DNA of 64,000 nucleotides from Pseudomonas sp. WJP1 (lineage in GTDB: Bacteria; Pseudomonadota; Gammaproteobacteria; Pseudomonadales; Pseudomonadaceae). Positions 20,276-28,979 of the stretch are shown one piece after another; the first letter of the stretch is position 1; each line of letters begins with the position of its first letter. Location of the stretch: the NCBI RefSeq assembly GCF_028471945.1, contig NZ_CP110128.1:174501-238500 (forward strand). Direction: 5' to 3'. The notes beneath the pieces were generated by a model. The model searched no databases. It was not told the origin of the DNA and saw only the letters and a list, made by a program, of their open reading frames with translations. Position numbers and translations under genes: made by a program.

Positions 20276-21220
20276 TCAGACAGCGAGATTTTCCAGCGAA
20301 CACACCTCTTCATCCTGCCCATCAACCTCCTTGATCTGCGCAATCATCGCCTCGGCCAACGGCGACAGCCGATACCCCGCGCGACTGACGATCCCGTAGC
20401 GGGTGTAGAGCTCCTCCAGGTCATCGGCCAGGCCATCGATCTTCAAGCGCACCAACTCACCCTTGGCGTTATGCAGCGCATCTGAATACTCGCCGACGAT
20501 GCCAATCGCATCCGAGCGCAGCACCACACCGAGCAGGCTGTAGCTGTTTTCGCATTCCACATTGGGCGCGAAATCCGGCCGGCCGCTCAGGTCGACGATG
20601 ACTTTGCGCAGGTTCGGCGGGCGAATGGTGACGGCCATCGGATAGCTCATCAACTCGGCGGCGCTGACGCTTTCGCGAGCGGCCAGTGGATGCCCGGCGC
20701 GGCAGCAGAAGTGCCATTTGCGCGGGCGCAGGCGTTGGGTCAGGTAGTCCGGGTCGGCCTCGAACTGCCGGGTGTCGGCGACGAAAAATTCGAACTCTTC
20801 GCTCAGCAGGCGCTTGCTCAGGCTTTGCCAGTCATCCACTTGAAATTGCACCCGCGCCTTGGGGTAGCGACCAATAAAGCTGCCGATCGCCCGGGGGATC
20901 AAGCCCGCCGCTGGCGCCGGCCCGCAACCGAAGCGCAATTCACCGGCCTCCAGGCCGTTGAACTGGCTGATCTCGTTGGCCATCTGCTGCGCACCGCTGA
21001 CCAGCCGCCGCGCGTGTTCGAGCAACACCTGGCCCTGCTTGGTCGGCGCCAGGTCCTTGCGCCCGCGATCCACCAACTGACAGCCGACGCTGTGTTCCAG
21101 CGCCTGGATGCTGCGGCTGAACGCCGACTGCGACAGGTTCACGGCCAGGGCGCCCGCGACGAAGCTGCGCTGGTCGGCGAGGGCGATGAAGTGGCGAAGC
21201 TGGCGCAAGTCGATATGCAT
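20276..21220 (-). CDS. LysR-type regulator divergent from the TonB-dependent receptor
   Basis: The 314-residue protein begins MHIDLRQLRHFIALADQRSF and is clearly similar along its length to the LysR at 16333-17253 (shared patterns LRFGCGPAP, DTRQFEADP, YPMAVTIRPP versus YPLATTLIPP). It is divergent from the receptor gene, with 166 bases between, and upstream of the sulfatase gene on the same strand, so it may control both. It is an alternative candidate for the SftR function. Confidence 0.88.
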   Translation of the reverse strand: MHIDLRQLRHFIALADQRSFVAGALAVNLSQSAFSRSIQALEHSVGCQLVDRGRKDLAPTKQGQVLLEHARRLVSGAQQMANEISQFNGLEAGELRFGCGPAPAAGLIPRAIGSFIGRYPKARVQFQVDDWQSLSKRLLSEEFEFFVADTRQFEADPDYLTQRLRPRKWHFCCRAGHPLAARESVSAAELMSYPMAVTIRPPNLRKVIVDLSGRPDFAPNVECENSYSLLGVVLRSDAIGIVGEYSDALHNAKGELVRLKIDGLADDLEELYTRYGIVSRAGYRLSPLAEAMIAQIKEVDGQDEEVCSLENLAV

Positions 21221-21244
21221 TTTTCACATTAAAAATATCGGGGA

Positions 21245-21263
21245 AATGCATTGGATATGCATT
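21245..21263. promoter_or_regulatory. AATGCAT dyad, candidate LysR-type box
   Basis: AATGCAT and ATGCATT flank five bases just upstream of the LysR gene, in the LysR/receptor divergent gap. CCTTAAAGAATATGCA follows at 21328-21343 on the receptor side. The pair could serve autoregulation and receptor control; this is inference from symmetry and position. Confidence 0.45.
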
Positions 21264-21386
21264 AGGTCGACTCCTTATAAAGGCAATCTCTTATGCAGTA
21301 AATCTTTGTAAAAACATAAATAAATAACCTTAAAGAATATGCACTGCTGAAAAGTGGCTGTGTGTTTTTTGATCAGGAGCCGCTTG

Positions 21387-23759
21387 ATGAGTCCGTTGAA
21401 CCTTGCGTCACCCCTTACACCCCGACGGCTCAAACGCCTGCCCCTGGCCCTGCTGCTGGCGGGGAGCGCCAGTTGGACCCAAGGCTATGCGGCCGAGACC
21501 ACCACAGCCCAAGAGGCCCCGGCAAAAACCGCCGCGGGTCAGGCCAAGGCCGATGGCACTCAGCTGGAAACGGTGACCGTCACCACCCGCCGTCGCGAAG
21601 AAAGTTCACAGGATGTACCGACCCCGATGAGCGTGGTCAGTGGCCAGGTGCTGGAAACCCAGCGGGTCTATCGCATCCAGGATCTGCAGCAACTGGTGCC
21701 CAGCGTCAACGTCGCCTACATGCATGCGCGCCAGTCCAGCGTGTCGATCCGTGGCCTGGGCAACAACCCGGCCAGTGATGGCCTGGAAGGCAGCGTCGGG
21801 CTGTACCTCGACAACGTTTACCTCGGCCGGCCGGGCATGGCGGTGTTCGACCTGATGGACATCGAGCAACTCGAAGTGCTGCGCGGCCCGCAAGGCACGT
21901 TGTTCGGCAAGAACACCACGGCGGGCGTGATCAACATCAGCACGCGGGCGCCGACATTTACCCCGGAACGCAGCATCGAAACGTCGGTAGGCGAGGACGG
22001 TTACTTCCAGACCAAGGGCACCATTTCCGGCCCATTGAACGATGAACTCGCGGGACGTTTTTCCGCTTACCGCACCCGCAGCGATGGCGACATCAAGAAC
22101 GAATTCGACGGCCATGACTTGAACGGCGGCTCACGGGATGGCTTTCGTGGCCAGTTGCTGTTCAAGCCCAATGAAGCATTCAATCTGCGCTGGATCGGCG
22201 ACTATAACGAAGAGGATTCCAGCGCCGGCACCCGCGTGTTGTACAACACCGGGCCGACCATCAATGGCGTCAACCTCTACCAGGCCCGGGCCAATGCGGC
22301 AGGCGCCACGCTGGTCGATGGCACGCATCGCAAGGTCAACCTGAACAACGATCAACATGTCACCGTGCACCAGGGCGGCACGTCGGTCGAGGCAAACTGG
22401 ACGCTGCCGAGCGACTTCACCCTGACCTCCATCAGCGCCTACCGCTGGTGGAACTTCACTCCGCGCAACGATGACGGCCTGAACGTCTCCGCTTACAACA
22501 ACGCCGGCGTGTCAGTGGAGGATAAGCAGTATTCCCAGGAGTTTCGCCTGGCGTCACCCACCGGCGGTTTCTTCGATTACGTGCTCGGCGCCTATTACTT
22601 CGGCTCCGACCTGGACAACAAATCGTTCAGCTTTTACGGCCCACAAGCGGACATCTGGAATGGAACGCCCGCGGGCGCACTGGCCAATGTAACCAGCATC
22701 GGCAAAGGCCACATCGAAACCGACAGCTTCGCCCTGTTTGCCCAAGGCACCTGGCACCTCACCGAACGGTTGGACTTCACCGCCGGTGTGCGTGGCACTT
22801 ATGAAGAGAAAAGCGCCTGGGTCAACCGCAACGCGCCAGTGGGTGGTGCGGCGGTGGCCGGGGCGGCAGCGGCGGTAAGACAAGGTCGCGCCGGGGCTTA
22901 CGACTCCGGTGATTTGAATCAATACAGCTCCAGCCCTTCGGGTCTGCTGAACCTCAGCTATCACTTCACCGATAATGTGCTCGGCTACGCCACGCTGTCC
23001 CATGGCGAAAAATCCGGAGGGGTCAACCTGGCCGTCGGCACAGCCCCGGTCGCCGGCGCCGACTCGCTGCTGATCGGCACCGAACGCGCAAACAATGCTG
23101 AACTCGGTTTCAAAAGCACGCTCTGGGATCGTCGCCTTCAGCTTAACGCCAACGTGTTCTGGACCCAGGTCAACGGCTATCAAACCAATGCCTACGACGA
23201 CGTCAACCGCGTGCAATACCTGACCAACGCCGGTTCCGTACGCTCCCGTGGCGTGGAGTTCGACAGCACGCTGATCCCGTTGCGCGGCCTGACGCTGAAC
23301 ATCAACGGCTCCTACAACGACGTCAGCTACCTCTCCTACAAAGATGCGCCGTGCCCGCCGGAAGTCAGCCTGGCGCCAGGCGCTCCGGCCTCTTGCGATC
23401 TCAGCGGCCATCAGGTGGTCGGCGCCTCGAAATGGATCGGCAACGCCAACGGCGAATACAAATGGAACCTGAGCAACGGCTTCGAAGAGTACGTCACCGC
23501 CAGCTACGCGTTCCGCTCCAAAGCGGTGGGCACGGTGGAAGATTCCGATTTCGGCCAGATCCCCAGCTACGCCGTGGTCAACCTGTCCACCGGCCTGCGC
23601 GGCGACTTCAAGCAGGGGCAGTGGGACGTCTCGCTGTGGCTGAAAAACGCTTTCGACAAAACCTATTACACCACTCTGTGGACCGCTTCCAACGGCGGTT
23701 ACGAAGGCTTGCTCGGGACACCGCGAACCTTGGGTGTGACCGGTCGTTACGACTTCTGA
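21387..23759 (+). CDS. TonB-dependent outer-membrane receptor (SftP-like candidate)
   Basis: The 790-residue protein has a long signal peptide ending QGYAAET, a TonB-box-like LETVTVTTRRREES, a plug domain (with VEVLRGPQGTLFGKN-like signature) and a 22-strand barrel ending in the aromatic residue of RYDF. It imports a bulky ligand across the outer membrane using proton-motive force. Position between sulfatase genes and tonB-exbBD suggests a sulfate ester ligand; P. putida SftP is a comparable receptor. The ATG follows CAGGAGCCGCTTG. Siderophore use is possible but no iron-related gene is nearby. Confidence 0.9.
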   Translation: MSPLNLASPLTPRRLKRLPLALLLAGSASWTQGYAAETTTAQEAPAKTAAGQAKADGTQLETVTVTTRRREESSQDVPTPMSVVSGQVLETQRVYRIQDLQQLVPSVNVAYMHARQSSVSIRGLGNNPASDGLEGSVGLYLDNVYLGRPGMAVFDLMDIEQLEVLRGPQGTLFGKNTTAGVINISTRAPTFTPERSIETSVGEDGYFQTKGTISGPLNDELAGRFSAYRTRSDGDIKNEFDGHDLNGGSRDGFRGQLLFKPNEAFNLRWIGDYNEEDSSAGTRVLYNTGPTINGVNLYQARANAAGATLVDGTHRKVNLNNDQHVTVHQGGTSVEANWTLPSDFTLTSISAYRWWNFTPRNDDGLNVSAYNNAGVSVEDKQYSQEFRLASPTGGFFDYVLGAYYFGSDLDNKSFSFYGPQADIWNGTPAGALANVTSIGKGHIETDSFALFAQGTWHLTERLDFTAGVRGTYEEKSAWVNRNAPVGGAAVAGAAAAVRQGRAGAYDSGDLNQYSSSPSGLLNLSYHFTDNVLGYATLSHGEKSGGVNLAVGTAPVAGADSLLIGTERANNAELGFKSTLWDRRLQLNANVFWTQVNGYQTNAYDDVNRVQYLTNAGSVRSRGVEFDSTLIPLRGLTLNINGSYNDVSYLSYKDAPCPPEVSLAPGAPASCDLSGHQVVGASKWIGNANGEYKWNLSNGFEEYVTASYAFRSKAVGTVEDSDFGQIPSYAVVNLSTGLRGDFKQGQWDVSLWLKNAFDKTYYTTLWTASNGGYEGLLGTPRTLGVTGRYDF

Positions 23760-23806
23760 TGAATGCGGGTCTGCAGCGAAAACCATGCCCTGGGGGAATA
23801 TTTTCA

Positions 23807-23829
23807 ATGCTTCAAAAGCATGTGTTTTT
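23807..23829 (+). terminator. weak terminator after the receptor gene
   Basis: ATGCTT and AAGCAT form a 6-base stem with a 3-base loop, followed by GTGTTTTTC. The stem is short and AT-rich, so read-through into tonB is possible. Confidence 0.4.
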
Positions 23830-24032
23830 CGCTCCCTCGCCGCAACCCTTATGGAACAGGGTCTGCAGCGAACCAGGTATTTTTCATATTCGTTTTAGGT
23901 CTAGTTTTAACGTTAAAGATTACTTTCAGAGATAAGCGTCTAACCCAATGATTAACCCCTCGATATGTCGTACGGGGGATGTCGGGTTCGGCGTATCGGG
24001 TAATTCGCAAAGAGACCGCAGGGAGTAAAGCA

Positions 24033-24848
24033 ATGGGCAATGTCCAGACCGCCGCCGGCGCACACGAGGTGCTTTGGCGCCAGGCGCCAGGTGGCGAGTT
24101 GGTCGACCTCGGGAGGGTGCACCGCGTGCCCTTGGGCCAGCTGCGTTTGCAGCGTGCGCCCAAGGGCATCCTGAGCCGACGCGAAGCGATACTGCTCGGT
24201 GTGCTGGCGTTGCTGGTGCACGGTGCGGTGATCTACTGGCTCAATCAACAGCCGACCAAAGAATTGCCAATCGTGCCGCCGGAAATTCCGCCGATGACCA
24301 TCGAGTTTTCGCGTCCGGCGCCGCCAGTGGTCGAACCGCCGCCACCTCCACCGCCGCCACCACCACCTGTGGTCGAGCCACCGCCGCCCGTGGTGGACGA
24401 ATTGGCGGCCAAGCCGGCGCCGCCAAAACCGATTCCCAAACCAAAGCCGATCATTAAACCGGTGCCAAAACCTGCGCCAAAAGCAGCCCCGCAACCGCCC
24501 GCGCCGCCACAACCGGCTGCTCCGGTCGCGGCCCCGGTGCCACCTGCACCGCCCGCGCCGGCACCCGTGACACCCGCCTCGGCCAGCGCCGGGTATTTGA
24601 AAAACCCGGCGCCGGAGTACCCGTCGCTAGCCCAGCGTCGCGGTTGGGAAGGCACGGTGTTGTTACGTGTACATGTTCTCGCTAACGGCAAGCCCGGGGA
24701 GATCCAGATTCAGAAAAGCAGCGGTCGCGAGGCCCTTGATGAGGCGGCCCTGAGCGCCGTGAAACGCTGGAGTTTCGTGCCTGCCAAGCAGGGTGATGTG
24801 GCCCAGGACGGCTGGGTCAGCGTGCCCATCGATTTCAAGATTCATTAA
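24033..24848 (+). CDS. TonB energy transducer, dedicated copy
   Basis: This 271-residue protein has an unusually long cytoplasmic N terminus of about 45 residues, one membrane anchor (about 48-67), a long Pro-rich periplasmic rod with PPPPPPPPPPP and Pro-Lys repeats, and a C-terminal TonB domain starting YPSLAQRRGWEGTV. It couples ExbBD to outer-membrane receptors. The receptor lies upstream and exbB follows 44 bases downstream. The GGGAG site favours this ATG over the in-frame ATG at 23979. Confidence 0.92.
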   Translation: MGNVQTAAGAHEVLWRQAPGGELVDLGRVHRVPLGQLRLQRAPKGILSRREAILLGVLALLVHGAVIYWLNQQPTKELPIVPPEIPPMTIEFSRPAPPVVEPPPPPPPPPPPVVEPPPPVVDELAAKPAPPKPIPKPKPIIKPVPKPAPKAAPQPPAPPQPAAPVAAPVPPAPPAPAPVTPASASAGYLKNPAPEYPSLAQRRGWEGTVLLRVHVLANGKPGEIQIQKSSGREALDEAALSAVKRWSFVPAKQGDVAQDGWVSVPIDFKIH

Positions 24849-24892
24849 ACCGACACTTATTTAGCGCGAAACGTTTACACGAGGAATTCACC

Positions 24893-25618
24893 ATGACGTT
24901 ATTGGCATCTCCACTCCAATCCATCGAAAGCGCGGTGATCTGGCTGCTGGTGGTTTTTTCCGTTGCCACCTGGGGCCTGGCGTTGCTCAAGGGCGTGCAG
25001 TTCGGTCGCCTGAAAGCCCAGGACCGAAAATTTCATCAGCGCTTCTGGGCCGTGTCGAGCCTGGATTCGGCGGCAGAGTTGGCCGAGACCCAACCGGGCG
25101 CCGCGGCGCGGGTAGCACAGGCTGGTTATGCGGCCATTCAGGTCGGCGAGGCGCCACAGGCGGCGGATTTGAGCCAGGCGATCAATCATCAGGATCGTCT
25201 CGAGCGGGCCCTGCGTCAGCAGATCGTGCGTGAACGCCGGTCGCTGGAAACCGGGCTGGCGGTGGTTGCGAGTATCGGTAGCACGTCGCCGTTCATTGGT
25301 TTGTTCGGCACGGTGTGGGGAATCATGGAGGCGTTGAAGGGCATCAGCGCAGCGGGCTCGGCGAGCCTGGAAACCGTCGCCGGCCCCATCGGTGCAGCGC
25401 TGGTTGCCACCGGTGTGGGGATCGCCGTCGCGGTGCCAGCGGTGCTGGTTTACAACTACTTTTTGCGTCGTTTGAAGCTGACGGCGGCGGACCTGGACGA
25501 CTTCGCCCACGACTTCTACAGCCTGGCGCAGAAGAGTGCGTTCCGCGTGTTGATCCACCCAACCGCGCACAAAGTTGCGGCTTCGGGTAGCGCACAAAAA
25601 GTGAAGGAGGCGTCCTGA
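24893..25618 (+). CDS. ExbB-type proton channel subunit
   Basis: The 241-residue MotA/TolQ/ExbB protein has three membrane segments (about 12-32, 115-140, 160-185) with the family pattern SIGSTSPFIGLFGTVWGIM. It forms the pentameric proton channel that energises TonB. The ATG follows GAGGAATTCACC; exbD starts one base after its stop. Confidence 0.93.
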   Translation: MTLLASPLQSIESAVIWLLVVFSVATWGLALLKGVQFGRLKAQDRKFHQRFWAVSSLDSAAELAETQPGAAARVAQAGYAAIQVGEAPQAADLSQAINHQDRLERALRQQIVRERRSLETGLAVVASIGSTSPFIGLFGTVWGIMEALKGISAAGSASLETVAGPIGAALVATGVGIAVAVPAVLVYNYFLRRLKLTAADLDDFAHDFYSLAQKSAFRVLIHPTAHKVAASGSAQKVKEAS

Positions 25619-25619
25619 T

Positions 25620-26021
25620 ATGGCCTTCTCCACGCAAGACAGCGATGAGGTGCTAAGCGAGATCAACGTGACACCGCTGGTGGACGTGATGCTGGTGCTG
25701 CTGGTGGTGTTCATCGTCACCGCGCCGCTGCTGACTAACGCGATCCCGATCAACCTGCCCAAGACCGAAGCCGTGGCGCCGGTGGAGCAGAAAGACCCGC
25801 TGGTGGTGAGTATCGACGGGGCGGGCAAGCTGTTTATCAACAAGGATGAAATTCAGCCGGATTTGCTGGAGTTCAAGCTCCAGGCGGCCAAGGCCAAGGA
25901 CCCCGAAGTGCGGGTGCAATTGCAGGCCGATGACGGGGTGAATTACGGCGAAGTGGCACGGGCCATGGCGTCGATCGAGCGGGCAGGGATTACCAAGTTG
26001 TCGGTGATCACCGCGCGCTGA
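25620..26021 (+). CDS. ExbD-type proton channel subunit
   Basis: The 133-residue protein has one membrane segment (about 18-38) with the essential aspartate in VTPLVDVMLVLLVVF, then a periplasmic domain. It joins ExbB in the proton channel driving TonB. It ends the tonB-exbB-exbD unit, which has a strong terminator after it. Confidence 0.93.
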   Translation: MAFSTQDSDEVLSEINVTPLVDVMLVLLVVFIVTAPLLTNAIPINLPKTEAVAPVEQKDPLVVSIDGAGKLFINKDEIQPDLLEFKLQAAKAKDPEVRVQLQADDGVNYGEVARAMASIERAGITKLSVITAR

Positions 26022-26039
26022 CAGCGTTTCAAGTTTTCT

Positions 26040-26075
26040 GGGGCCGTTTCCTTGGCAGGGTGCGGCCCCTTTTTT
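26040..26075 (+). terminator. rho-independent terminator after exbD
   Basis: GGGGCCG and CGGCCCC pair around a 17-base loop and are followed by six T residues. Confidence 0.85.
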
Positions 26076-26120
26076 ATTTCAAATCTTATATTCGATACAG
26101 GTCTTAATAAATAGCTTCTT

Positions 26121-26136
26121 ATTCCTTAACGAATAT
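26121..26136. promoter_or_regulatory. candidate sulfur-regulon motif
   Basis: ATTCCTTAACGAATAT lies 56 bases before the hydrolase start. It is the cleanest copy of a motif seen upstream of several sulfur units in this window. Confidence 0.45.
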
Positions 26137-26191
26137 AAATCCCATCCCTATACTCGACCAGGAACAGACACGCAGCAGGAGAGCTTCCCCC

Positions 26192-26773
26192 ATGCGCAAC
26201 GAATCAATTCGCTACCTGATTGTGCCGGGCTGGCAAGGATCGCCAGAAGATCATTGGCAAAGCCATTGGCAAAACAGTTTGCCGAACAGCGCACGGGTGG
26301 AGCAGGCGGACTGGCTGACACCGCGTCGTGAAGACTGGGTGGCGGCGCTGGCCGAGGCGATTGCGGCCGACAGTACCCCCGTCATCCTGATCGCCCACAG
26401 CCTTGGCTGCATCACCGTCGCGCATTGGGCGGCTACCGCGCCTGTGCAGTTTCTGCGTCAGGTGCGTGGCGCCTTGCTGGTCGCGCCGGCGGACGTCGAG
26501 CGCCCGGCTTGCGCGCCAGCCCTGCGCAATTTCGCACCGATTCCAACCGACCTGTTGCCGTTTCCCAGCCAGATCGTCAGCTCCGACAACGACAGCGCGG
26601 TCAGCGCGCCGCGGGCTCTGGAGCTGGCGCGTAACTGGGGCGCGGAAGCGGGGATCCTGGCGGGTGCCGGGCACATCAACGTGAAGTCGGGTCATCAGCG
26701 TTGGGAGCAGGGCTTTGCCTATCTCTATCGTCTGCAAAACCGTATGGAACACCACGCCCTGCGCCGCGCCTGA
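26192..26773 (+). CDS. RBBP9/YdeN-type alpha/beta hydrolase
   Basis: The 193-residue protein begins with the family pattern YLIVPGWQGSPEDHWQ. The nucleophile serine is in AHSLG (about residue 71) and the distal histidine in GAGHIN (about 162). The substrate is unknown. It follows the exbD terminator and starts a new unit with the sigma-54 activator 56 bases downstream, and a sulfur-type motif precedes it, so hydrolysis of an organosulfur ester or a detoxifying role is conceivable. Inference only. Confidence 0.85.
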   Translation: MRNESIRYLIVPGWQGSPEDHWQSHWQNSLPNSARVEQADWLTPRREDWVAALAEAIAADSTPVILIAHSLGCITVAHWAATAPVQFLRQVRGALLVAPADVERPACAPALRNFAPIPTDLLPFPSQIVSSDNDSAVSAPRALELARNWGAEAGILAGAGHINVKSGHQRWEQGFAYLYRLQNRMEHHALRRA

Positions 26774-26829
26774 ACCTTTTGTTTTTTTCAACGCCCCCGT
26801 CCTTTGGCGGTTTTGGGCGGGAGTCTGCC

Positions 26830-27753
26830 ATGAGCTTTGAAACCTTCGGTCAGCCGCTGCTGACCTTTCCAGACGCTGAAAAAAGTCCCCTGAGCATCCG
26901 CGCCAAGGCGCTGGTATTCGTCGACCCGCGTTCGCGGCAATTGCGCCAGGAGCTGGAACAGCTGGCGCCGCGCTCGATCTCGGTGCTGATCCGTGGCGAA
27001 ACCGGCAGTGGCAAGGAGCTGCTGGCCCGGCACATCCATCGCGCCAGTGATCGCGGCGGCTTGTTCGTCTCGGTCAATTGCGGGGCGATCAGCCCCACCT
27101 ACGCCGACGCCGAATTGTTCGGCTATGCCGCCGGTAGCTACAGCGGTTCTGCCAGCAGTCGCGCCGGTTGGTTCGGTTCGGCCAATGGCGGCACGCTGTA
27201 TCTGGATGAAATCGGCGATCTGCCGCTGCCGATCCAGATCAAATTGCTCGCTGCCCTGGAAAACCACGAAGTGACCCGCGTCGGTGCGCATCAACCGAGC
27301 CCGGTGGACGTGCGTCTGGTTGCCGCCACCAGCATCGATCTGGCCCAGGCAGTCGCCGCCGGGAAATTCCACGAGCGGCTCTACCATTACCTCAGCGAAG
27401 GCCAACTCGAACTGCCGGCACTGCGCGAGCGGGTCGGTGACATCCTGTCGCTGGCCGAATACTTCCTCGGCATCTACAGCCAGCGGCTGGACCTGCCAGT
27501 GCCACTGATCAGCGAGGCCGCGCAAGCGGTGCTGGAGCGACACAGCTGGCCGGGCAATACCCGGGAGCTGGAAAACGTCATTCACTTTGCGCTGCTGGTG
27601 AGTACCGGTGACGAGATTTTGCCGGAGCATTTGAATTTGCCTGATGAAGGCCTGAAGCAGATCGAACAGCAGCTCAAGCAAATACTCGGCAACGCTTCCG
27701 ACAGCGAAAAAGGCGCCTTGAAACAAATACTTAAGGACGCCGACCTCCTGTAG
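26830..27753 (+). CDS. sigma-54 AAA+ activator without visible DNA-binding domain (SfnR-related)
   Basis: The 307-residue protein is essentially one AAA+ domain: Walker A GETGSGKE, Walker B GGTLYLDEIGD, and SWPGNTRELENVI near the end. The sigma-54 contact loop, normally GAFTGA, reads GSYSGS. There is no N-terminal sensor domain, and the chain ends about 40 residues after the AAA+ domain with no Fis-type helix-turn-helix. The TAG stop lies inside a REP element. Pseudomonas SfnR activates sulfone and organosulfur genes with sigma-54; this protein is related but may depend on a partner or be truncated. Confidence 0.82.
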   Translation: MSFETFGQPLLTFPDAEKSPLSIRAKALVFVDPRSRQLRQELEQLAPRSISVLIRGETGSGKELLARHIHRASDRGGLFVSVNCGAISPTYADAELFGYAAGSYSGSASSRAGWFGSANGGTLYLDEIGDLPLPIQIKLLAALENHEVTRVGAHQPSPVDVRLVAATSIDLAQAVAAGKFHERLYHYLSEGQLELPALRERVGDILSLAEYFLGIYSQRLDLPVPLISEAAQAVLERHSWPGNTRELENVIHFALLVSTGDEILPEHLNLPDEGLKQIEQQLKQILGNASDSEKGALKQILKDADLL

Positions 27754-27849
27754 GAGCGAGCCTGCTCGCGAAAAATTCGAAGGCGCCGCTGGGCATCTGG
27801 TTCGACGCGTCATCGTTCACGACCATCGCGAGCAGGCTCGCTCCCACAG
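27750..27849. repeat. REPIN overlapping the activator stop codon
   Basis: GTAGGAGCGAGCCTGCTCGC at the left and GCGAGCAGGCTCGCTCCCAC at the right are inverted copies about 50 bases apart. The TAG of the upstream gene (27751-27753) is the second to fourth base of the left REP. Confidence 0.9.
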
Positions 27850-28024
27850 GGAACATGCGGGCTAGAGCTGTATGAATAAAATGGAATATGAAAGTGAATA
27901 AAAGATATTGTTCGGGAATAAAAAATCCCGGTATTGTCCGCGTCACGCCAGAGATAGCACTTCACTGGCACTTAAATATCTAGCCGTCGCCACAAGCGAC
28001 CGTGATTTTCGATAAGGACACTGC

Positions 28025-28807
28025 ATGAAAAAGGTTCTGTTGTTCACCGCACTGGCGGCTGCCCTGACTGCGGGCCTGGCCCAGGCTGGCGAGAAACTGG
28101 TGGTAGCGGCAACCCCGATTCCACACGCCGAGATTCTTGAGCTGATCAAGCCAACCCTCGCCAAAGAAGGCGTGGACCTGGAAATCAAAGTCTTCACCGA
28201 CTACGTTCAGCCGAACGTACAGGTCGACCAGAAGCGTCTGGACGCCAACTACTTCCAGACCCTGCCGTACCTGAAAAGCTTCAACGAAGGCAAAGGCACT
28301 CACCTGGAAACCGTGGTCGGCGTTCATGTTGAACCGTTCGGCGGCTACTCGAAGAAAGTCAAAACCCTGGCCGAGCTCAAAGACGGCGCGACCATTGCCA
28401 TCCCTAACGAAGGCAGCAACAGCGGCCGTGCCCTGATCCTGCTGCAGAAGGCTGGCCTGATCGAGTTGAAAGACCCGAAAAACGCCCTGGCCACGCCGAA
28501 AGACATCGCCAAGAACCCGCACAACTTCAAGTTCAAGGAGCTTGAGTCCGCCATGCTGCCGCGTGTGCTGGACCAGGTTGACCTGGACATGATCAACACC
28601 AACTACGCGCTGGAAGCGGGCCTGAACCCGGCTAAAGACGCACTGGTGATCGAAGGTGCCGATTCGCCTTACGTGAACTTCCTGGTGGCTCGTCCAGACA
28701 ACAAGGACAGCGTCGCCATCCAGAAACTGGCCAAGGCCCTGACCAGCCCGGAAGTGAAAGCATTCATCGAGAAGAAGTACAGCGGCGCGGTTCTGCCAGC
28801 GTTCTGA
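28025..28807 (+). CDS. MetQ/NlpA-family substrate-binding protein, stand-alone
   Basis: The 260-residue protein has a signal peptide ending AGLAQA-GEK, with no lipobox cysteine, and the NlpA/MetQ pattern VDQKRLDANYFQTLPYL and IPNEGSNSGRALILLQ. It probably binds methionine or a related sulfur amino acid in the periplasm. No ATPase or permease is adjacent, so it would have to share MetNI (37011-38766) or another transporter. A terminator follows directly. Confidence 0.9.
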   Translation: MKKVLLFTALAAALTAGLAQAGEKLVVAATPIPHAEILELIKPTLAKEGVDLEIKVFTDYVQPNVQVDQKRLDANYFQTLPYLKSFNEGKGTHLETVVGVHVEPFGGYSKKVKTLAELKDGATIAIPNEGSNSGRALILLQKAGLIELKDPKNALATPKDIAKNPHNFKFKELESAMLPRVLDQVDLDMINTNYALEAGLNPAKDALVIEGADSPYVNFLVARPDNKDSVAIQKLAKALTSPEVKAFIEKKYSGAVLPAF

Positions 28808-28838
28808 TTCGCGAGGTAAACCCCTTCAAGGTTTCGAG

Positions 28839-28872
28839 CGCCGACGGCTAGTAATAGCGTCGGCGTTTTTTT
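28839..28872 (+). terminator. rho-independent terminator
   Basis: CGCCGACG and CGTCGGCG pair around an 11-base loop and are followed by seven T residues. Confidence 0.9.
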
Positions 28873-28979
28873 ATTGGACCCGTTCAATAAATCGTTTTTC
28901 CTCCAAAACTAGCAGTTCTGCTAGGTGCCTTGATCCTTCTGACGGTGCAAGCTGAATGCCTCCAACGGAGGTGGTCATA

